Origin: Streptomyces sp. RB17
GTDB taxonomy: Bacteria > Actinomycetota > Actinomycetes > Streptomycetales > Streptomycetaceae
DNA: 44,113 nt
Assembly: GCF_009604455.1 (NCBI RefSeq)
Contig: NZ_WEGL01000020.1
Location: 1-44,113 of the forward strand
Reading direction: 5' to 3'
This document shows, piece after piece, positions 40,212-44,113 of this stretch (the first letter of the stretch is position 1; every line of letters begins with the position of its first letter). The notes under the pieces are model-generated. The model was not told the origin of the DNA, ran no database searches, and saw only the letters and a program-made list of their open reading frames with translations. The position numbers and the translations under genes were made by a program.

Positions 40212-42707
40212 ATGAGTGACGTACGGCCCGGACGACTGAAGGTCTACCTCGGGGCGGCCCCGGGGGTCGGCAAGACCTACCGGATGCTCGACGAGGGGCG
40301 GCGCCGTGCCTCGCGCGGGGCGGACGTGGTGGTGGGCTTCGTGGAGTGCCACGGGCGCCCGCACACGGAGGCCATGATCGACGGCCTTGAGGTTGTCCCG
40401 CGCACGTCCTGCACCTACCGCGGCGGGGGCTTCCAGGAGATGGACCTGGACGCGGTGCTGGCCCGGCGCCCGCAGGTGGCGATCGTGGACGAATTCGCCC
40501 ACAGCAACGTCCCCGGTGACGGCCGCAACCCCAAGCGGTGGCAGGACATCGAGGAACTCCTCGCCGCGGGCATCGACGTCATCACCGCGGTGAACATCCA
40601 GCACCTCGAATCCCTCAACGACGTGGTCGAGAAGATCACCCAGGTCCCGCAGCACGAGACCGTGCCCGACGAGGTCGTACGCCGGGCCTGGCAGATCGAG
40701 CTGGTGGACATGCCGCCCGAGGGCCTGCGCCGCCGGATGGCGCACGGCAACATCTACGCCCCGGAGAAGATCGACGCGGCCCTCGCGAACTACTTCCGCC
40801 CCGGCAACCTGACCGCGCTGCGGCAGCTGGCCCTGCTGTGGGTGGCCGACCGGGTGGACGAGGCGCTGCAGGAGTACCGCTCGCAGCACGGCATCGGCGG
40901 GGTGTGGGAGACCCGGGAACGGGTCGTCGTCGCCCTGACCGGCGGCCCCGAGGGCGACACGCTCATCCGGCGGGCCGCCCGGATCGCCGCCCGGTCCGCC
41001 GGCGGCGACCTGCTCGCCGTGCACGTGGCCCGCAGCGACGGCTTGGCCGGCGGCGTCTCGGCCGCCTCCCTAGCCCGGCAGCGCCGGCTGGTGGAGGACC
41101 TTGGCGGCAGCTACCACTCCGTCGTCGGCGACGACGTGGCCGCCAGCCTGGTGGAGTTCGCCCGCGCCGAGAACGCCACCCAGCTCGTCCTCGGTACCAG
41201 CAGACGCGGCCGTCTGCAGCGTTTCCTGACCGGGCCCGGCACGGGGGAGACTGTGACCGAGCTGTCCGGCGACATCGACGTCCACCGCGTCACCCACGAA
41301 CGGGCCGGACGCGGCACCCTCCTGCCGTCCCGGCGCCGCACGCTCTCCACGGCCCGGCTGATCGCCGGACCGGTGGCCGGGCTCGTCCTGCCGATGCTGC
41401 TCACCGCTGTGCTGGCCCAGGTGCGCGGAACGCTGGATCTGACCAGCGAGGCGCTGCTGTTCCTGCTCGCGGTCGTGGGCGTTGCTTGCATCGGCGGGGT
41501 CGCCTCGGCGGTGATCGCGTCGGTGACGGCGTCCCTGCTCCTGAACTACTGGTTCATCCCGCCCATCGGCTCCTTCACCCTGAACGACCCCAACGCCCTG
41601 CTGGCCCTCGCCGTGTTCGCGGTCGTCGCGGCCACCGTGGCCGGCGTCGTCGACCGCTCGCTCCGGCTGTCCAGACGCTCAGCCCGTGCCACCGCCGAAG
41701 CAGAGACCATGTCGTCCCTCGCCGGGACGATCGTGCGGGGCGAGGCGACGATTCCGGCTCTGCTGGAGCGGACGCGGGAGACCTTCGGCATGGAGTCGGC
41801 GGAACTGGCGGACGAGCCGCCGGACAGGGAGGGCACCGCATCGGTGCCGGCCGGTCCGGGCGCGTACCTGGTGCTGCGGGGCCGTACCCTCTCCTCCTCC
41901 GAGCGGCGGGTGCTGGCCGCGTTCGCCGCGCACGTCGGCTCGGCGGTGGAGCGGGCCCGGCTCGCGGAGGCGGCGGCGGAGGTGGAGCCGGTGAAGGCCG
42001 CCGACCGGCTGCGCACGGCCCTGCTGCGGGCCGTCGGCCACGATCTGCGCACCCCGCTGGCCGCCGGGTGGGCCGCCGTCACTTCCCTGCGCAGCCAAGA
42101 CGTCGAGTTCACACCGGAAGACCGCGACGAACTCCTCGCCACCGCCGACGAGTCCATGGCCAAGCTCAACCGCCTCGTGGAAAACCTCCTCGACCTCAGC
42201 CGCCTGGAGGCCGGCGCCCTCACCCTCAACCTGCGCCCCACCTCCCTGGACGAGGTCCTGCCCATGGCGCTCGCCGACATCCCCGGGGTCGAGACGGTGG
42301 ACGCGGAGGGGATCCCGGCGGTGCTCGCCGACCCGCCGCTGCTGGAGCGGGTGATCGCCAACCTCGCCTCCAACGCCGCCCGCCACACCCCGCCGGGACA
42401 GAAGGTACTGGTCACCGCCAGCGCCCTGGCGGGACGCGTGGAGCTGCGCGTGGTCGACCGGGGCCCCGGACTCCCGCAGACCGGCAGGGAACGGATCTTC
42501 GAACCGTTCCAGCGGCTCGGCGACACCGACAACACCACCGGACTCGGCCTCGGCCTGGCCCTCGCCCGGGGCCTGACCGAGGCGATGAACGGCACCCTCA
42601 CCCCCGAGGACACCCCCGGCGGCGGCCTCACGATGGTCGCATCGCTGCCGCTCGCGGAGCAGACCGTGGCCGGACCCACCAAGCAGAGCGCAGGAGGCGC
42701 GCAATGA
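40212..42707 (+). CDS. kdpD: KdpD potassium/turgor sensor histidine kinase
   Basis: Protein of 831 aa from ATG 40212. Order: KdpD N-terminal domain (about 6-215) with Walker A GAAPGVGKT and Walker B-like VAIVDEFAHSNVPG; a Usp-like domain (about 225-360); DUF4118 with four helices (about 385-485, including ASLLLNYWFIPPIGSFTLND); a short GAF-like region; then H-box RAVGHDLRTPLAAGWA, N-box ERVIANLASNAARHTPP, and G boxes DRGPGLP and TTGLGLGLALARG. All motifs look intact. KdpD senses low K+ and phosphorylates KdpE to induce kdpFABC. Neither kdpE nor kdpFABC follows; instead a DUF4118 gene overlaps its stop codon. Confidence 0.95.
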   Translation: MSDVRPGRLKVYLGAAPGVGKTYRMLDEGRRRASRGADVVVGFVECHGRPHTEAMIDGLEVVPRTSCTYRGGGFQEMDLDAVLARRPQVAIVDEFAHSNVPGDGRNPKRWQDIEELLAAGIDVITAVNIQHLESLNDVVEKITQVPQHETVPDEVVRRAWQIELVDMPPEGLRRRMAHGNIYAPEKIDAALANYFRPGNLTALRQLALLWVADRVDEALQEYRSQHGIGGVWETRERVVVALTGGPEGDTLIRRAARIAARSAGGDLLAVHVARSDGLAGGVSAASLARQRRLVEDLGGSYHSVVGDDVAASLVEFARAENATQLVLGTSRRGRLQRFLTGPGTGETVTELSGDIDVHRVTHERAGRGTLLPSRRRTLSTARLIAGPVAGLVLPMLLTAVLAQVRGTLDLTSEALLFLLAVVGVACIGGVASAVIASVTASLLLNYWFIPPIGSFTLNDPNALLALAVFAVVAATVAGVVDRSLRLSRRSARATAEAETMSSLAGTIVRGEATIPALLERTRETFGMESAELADEPPDREGTASVPAGPGAYLVLRGRTLSSSERRVLAAFAAHVGSAVERARLAEAAAEVEPVKAADRLRTALLRAVGHDLRTPLAAGWAAVTSLRSQDVEFTPEDRDELLATADESMAKLNRLVENLLDLSRLEAGALTLNLRPTSLDEVLPMALADIPGVETVDAEGIPAVLADPPLLERVIANLASNAARHTPPGQKVLVTASALAGRVELRVVDRGPGLPQTGRERIFEPFQRLGDTDNTTGLGLGLALARGLTEAMNGTLTPEDTPGGGLTMVASLPLAEQTVAGPTKQSAGGAQ

Positions 42708-43501
42708 GCACGCACGCAGGCACCTGGAGACTGCACCGCACACACATCCCGGCCCACGCCTGGCCACTGCGGGACCGGATCGCCCTGACCGCGGGACTGG
42801 CTGCCCCGTTCGTGACGGCCCTCGTCCTGGTCCCGTTCCGTACGAGCCTGTCGCACACGAACGCGGCCCTCGTCCTCGTCGTGGTCGTGGTCGCGGTGTC
42901 CGCGTTGGGCAGCCGCGCGGCAGGCGTGGTCGCGGCCCTGTCGGCGGCGGCCTGGTTCGACTTCTTCCTCACCCGGCCGTACGAGACCTTTGACATCAAC
43001 GCCACGGCGGACATCGAGACGGCGGTGCTGTTGCTGGTCGTCGGCGTCATCGTCGCCCAACTCGCGGCCCGCGCACGTCGGCTGGAGGTCATGACGGTGA
43101 CGGAGGCCGCCCATCTGGCGCGCATCCACCGCACGGCCGACCTCGCTCAGTCCGCGAACTCGGCGGACACGGTCGTCGACCACGTCCGTACCGAGCTGAC
43201 CGACCTGCTCGGACTGCGCGCCTGCCGCTTCGAGTACGGCAGCCTCATGGGACGGCCCCCGCGCCTGGAGAAGGACGGCAGCGTGTCGGTGGGCCGGCGC
43301 ACGTGGAACCCGGACACGGAGGGCTGGCCCGAGGGTGAGATCGAACTGCGCGCCTACGGCAACGGCCACTACCTCGGCCGCTTCATGCTCACCCCCGGCC
43401 CCGGCGCCGTGCCCTCGCTCCAGACCCGGTTGGTCGCGGTGACGCTGGCCGACCAGACGGGGGCGGCCCTGGACACGTCAGGACCCGTGCGCGGGTGGTG
43501 A
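42704..43501 (+). CDS. DUF4118 membrane protein, kinase-less KdpD companion
   Basis: Protein of 265 aa; ATG 42704 overlaps the kdpD stop (ATGA), so translation is coupled. Four hydrophobic segments (about 28-125) include SAAAWFDFFLTRPYETFDIN, matching the DUF4118 sensor region of KdpD (compare LLNYWFIPP there). A GAF-like cytosolic part follows (TADLAQSANSADTVVDHV, LLGLRACRFEYG). There is no kinase domain. It could modulate KdpD by pairing with its membrane domain; this is inference from domain content and coupling. Confidence 0.85.
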   Translation: MSTHAGTWRLHRTHIPAHAWPLRDRIALTAGLAAPFVTALVLVPFRTSLSHTNAALVLVVVVVAVSALGSRAAGVVAALSAAAWFDFFLTRPYETFDINATADIETAVLLLVVGVIVAQLAARARRLEVMTVTEAAHLARIHRTADLAQSANSADTVVDHVRTELTDLLGLRACRFEYGSLMGRPPRLEKDGSVSVGRRTWNPDTEGWPEGEIELRAYGNGHYLGRFMLTPGPGAVPSLQTRLVAVTLADQTGAALDTSGPVRGW

Positions 43502-44113
43502 GGCCGCGCGTCGCGGGACTTCGACGGAGGCGGTGAGCAGGCACGGCGGATTCCCTCACCTTGAAATGTGATCTCGCCATGCCGGTGACTTACTGAAATT
43601 CGCTGTTTACCGGACACGGGCAGGGGCCGTCTGTGCCGCGGTCCCGGAACCGTCCGTGACGGTCACGCCACGCACGCCACGGCCGAGCAGGCAGCCCCTC
43701 GGCCGATGTCGTCCCCGACGGGATCGTCGACCGGTTGTGTCCGCACGTCCCGGCTTCCGCGCAGGTGGACAGGCCGCGCCGAAGTCAGCGACCCGGCCAG
43801 CTGTCTGCGGTGGCCACCCCGGCGGCGTCGAGGACGGGGTGCTCTCGTTGATGGCGTGGCTGGGTGGTTTGAGGATGTTGGTGCTCTGGGCTCGTCCGGT
43901 CTGCGCTCCCGGTTCCCTGGGCTTGGTCATCTACTCAGTGGTACCGTATAGCGGTACTCGGTGATACCGAGTACTAGGAGGGTCGAATAGGAGTCGAGCG
44001 TTCACCTGCGGTGACGCCCCGCGGGCGTGAAAATCGGTACAGGGGCTGTCCGCCGACGCCGCTTGATGTTTGGGCTGTGAGCCCGCATAGGAGTCTGGTG
44101 AGGGAGCCGTCCG
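43502..44113. other. Terminal stretch without a recognised gene
   Basis: 612 bp after the DUF4118 gene. A minus-strand frame from ATG 43930 (MTKPREPGAQTGRAQSTNIL) has a regulator-like start but no recognisable continuation, so it may be a broken gene or chance. The last about 50 bases (GAGGGAGCCGTCCG at the end) recall the leader of group II intron maturase genes, but the window stops before this can be judged. Confidence 0.35.
43941..43974. promoter_or_regulatory. Two overlapping palindromes, probable operator/promoter
   Basis: GTACCG-TATAG-CGGTAC (43941-43957) shares its last four bases with a second palindrome whose arms GTACTCGGT (43954-43962) and ACCGAGTAC (43966-43974) are separated by GAT. 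Perfect arms of 6 and 9 bp, AT-rich centre and an AGGAGGG sequence just to the right (43976-43982) suggest repressor sites over a promoter. The target gene is not defined: either the frame starting leftward at 43930 or a gene to the right of the window. Confidence 0.5.

Noticed and set aside
40538..43501. 987-aa plus-strand frame covering kdpD and the DUF4118 gene
   Set aside because: For most of its length it reads kdpD out of frame; the DUF4118 portion is real and annotated from ATG 42704.
1..44113. tRNA, rRNA or CRISPR loci
   Set aside because: No cloverleaf, rRNA motif or spaced repeat array was recognised on reading; a dedicated scan would be needed to exclude a tRNA fully.

Overview
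High-GC DNA with Streptomyces-type content. The evidence is an RpoA that reads like the standard Streptomyces alpha subunit, an SsgA-like sporulation-protein fragment, a CYP102-type self-sufficient P450, a PucR regulator, SpoIIE/RsbU-type phosphatases, and GTG starts with GGAGG ribosome sites. The many broken genes and transposase scraps in the left half look like an accessory or chromosome-arm region. No rRNA, tRNA or CRISPR array was seen.

Layout, left to right. 1-1753: a P450-reductase fusion gene cut by the window edge, with a twin-palindrome operator upstream. 1873-5423: a 634-bp perfect-length inverted repeat (1873-2506 and 4790-5423) around a 2.3-kb core of broken genes (cbrC, an IS1380-like end, a transposase start, NIPSNAP, SsgA-like, PP2C phosphatase). 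5515-11020: an aromatic-ring catabolic operon (lipocalin-like, FAH hydrolase, extradiol-type dioxygenase, FAD hydroxylase), a strong terminator and a PucR regulator. 11267-16651: a decayed anti-sigma/phosphatase gene, a FUSC-type membrane transporter, a frameshifted lutA behind a GntR-type palindrome, IS30 and IS110 remnants and a 36-codon pca enol-lactonase stub. 17253-20753: an acetyltransferase, a 516-aa protein with a PD-(D/E)XK nuclease signature and a complete rpoA gene standing alone, outside the ribosomal-protein operon where rpoA normally lies.

21164-31754 is a metal and stress island: chromate transporter ChrA, a His-rich cation diffusion facilitator with a divergent ArsR regulator, split ChrB (N- and C-domain genes) plus a small membrane protein, a two-component system whose response regulator carries a one-base frameshift, a DUF1259 lipoprotein/membrane protein/YncE-like beta-propeller operon, and a FetAB-like exporter. 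Three copies of one palindrome (TGTAACCATGGTTGCA type) precede chrA, chrB and fetA and imply a single regulon. A separate pair of 11-bp-spaced direct repeats lies between the two-component genes and the DUF1259 operon.

32532-43501 is a potassium/pH/cation module: Kup, a small membrane protein, a large APC permease, an acetyltransferase, a CPA1 Na+/H+ antiporter, a full-length KdpD without KdpE or KdpFABC in view, and a DUF4118 companion. A CGTCAR-N5-CGTYAR direct repeat of the OmpR/KdpE type occurs three times here. The last 600 bp holds overlapping palindromes and no gene that I can identify.
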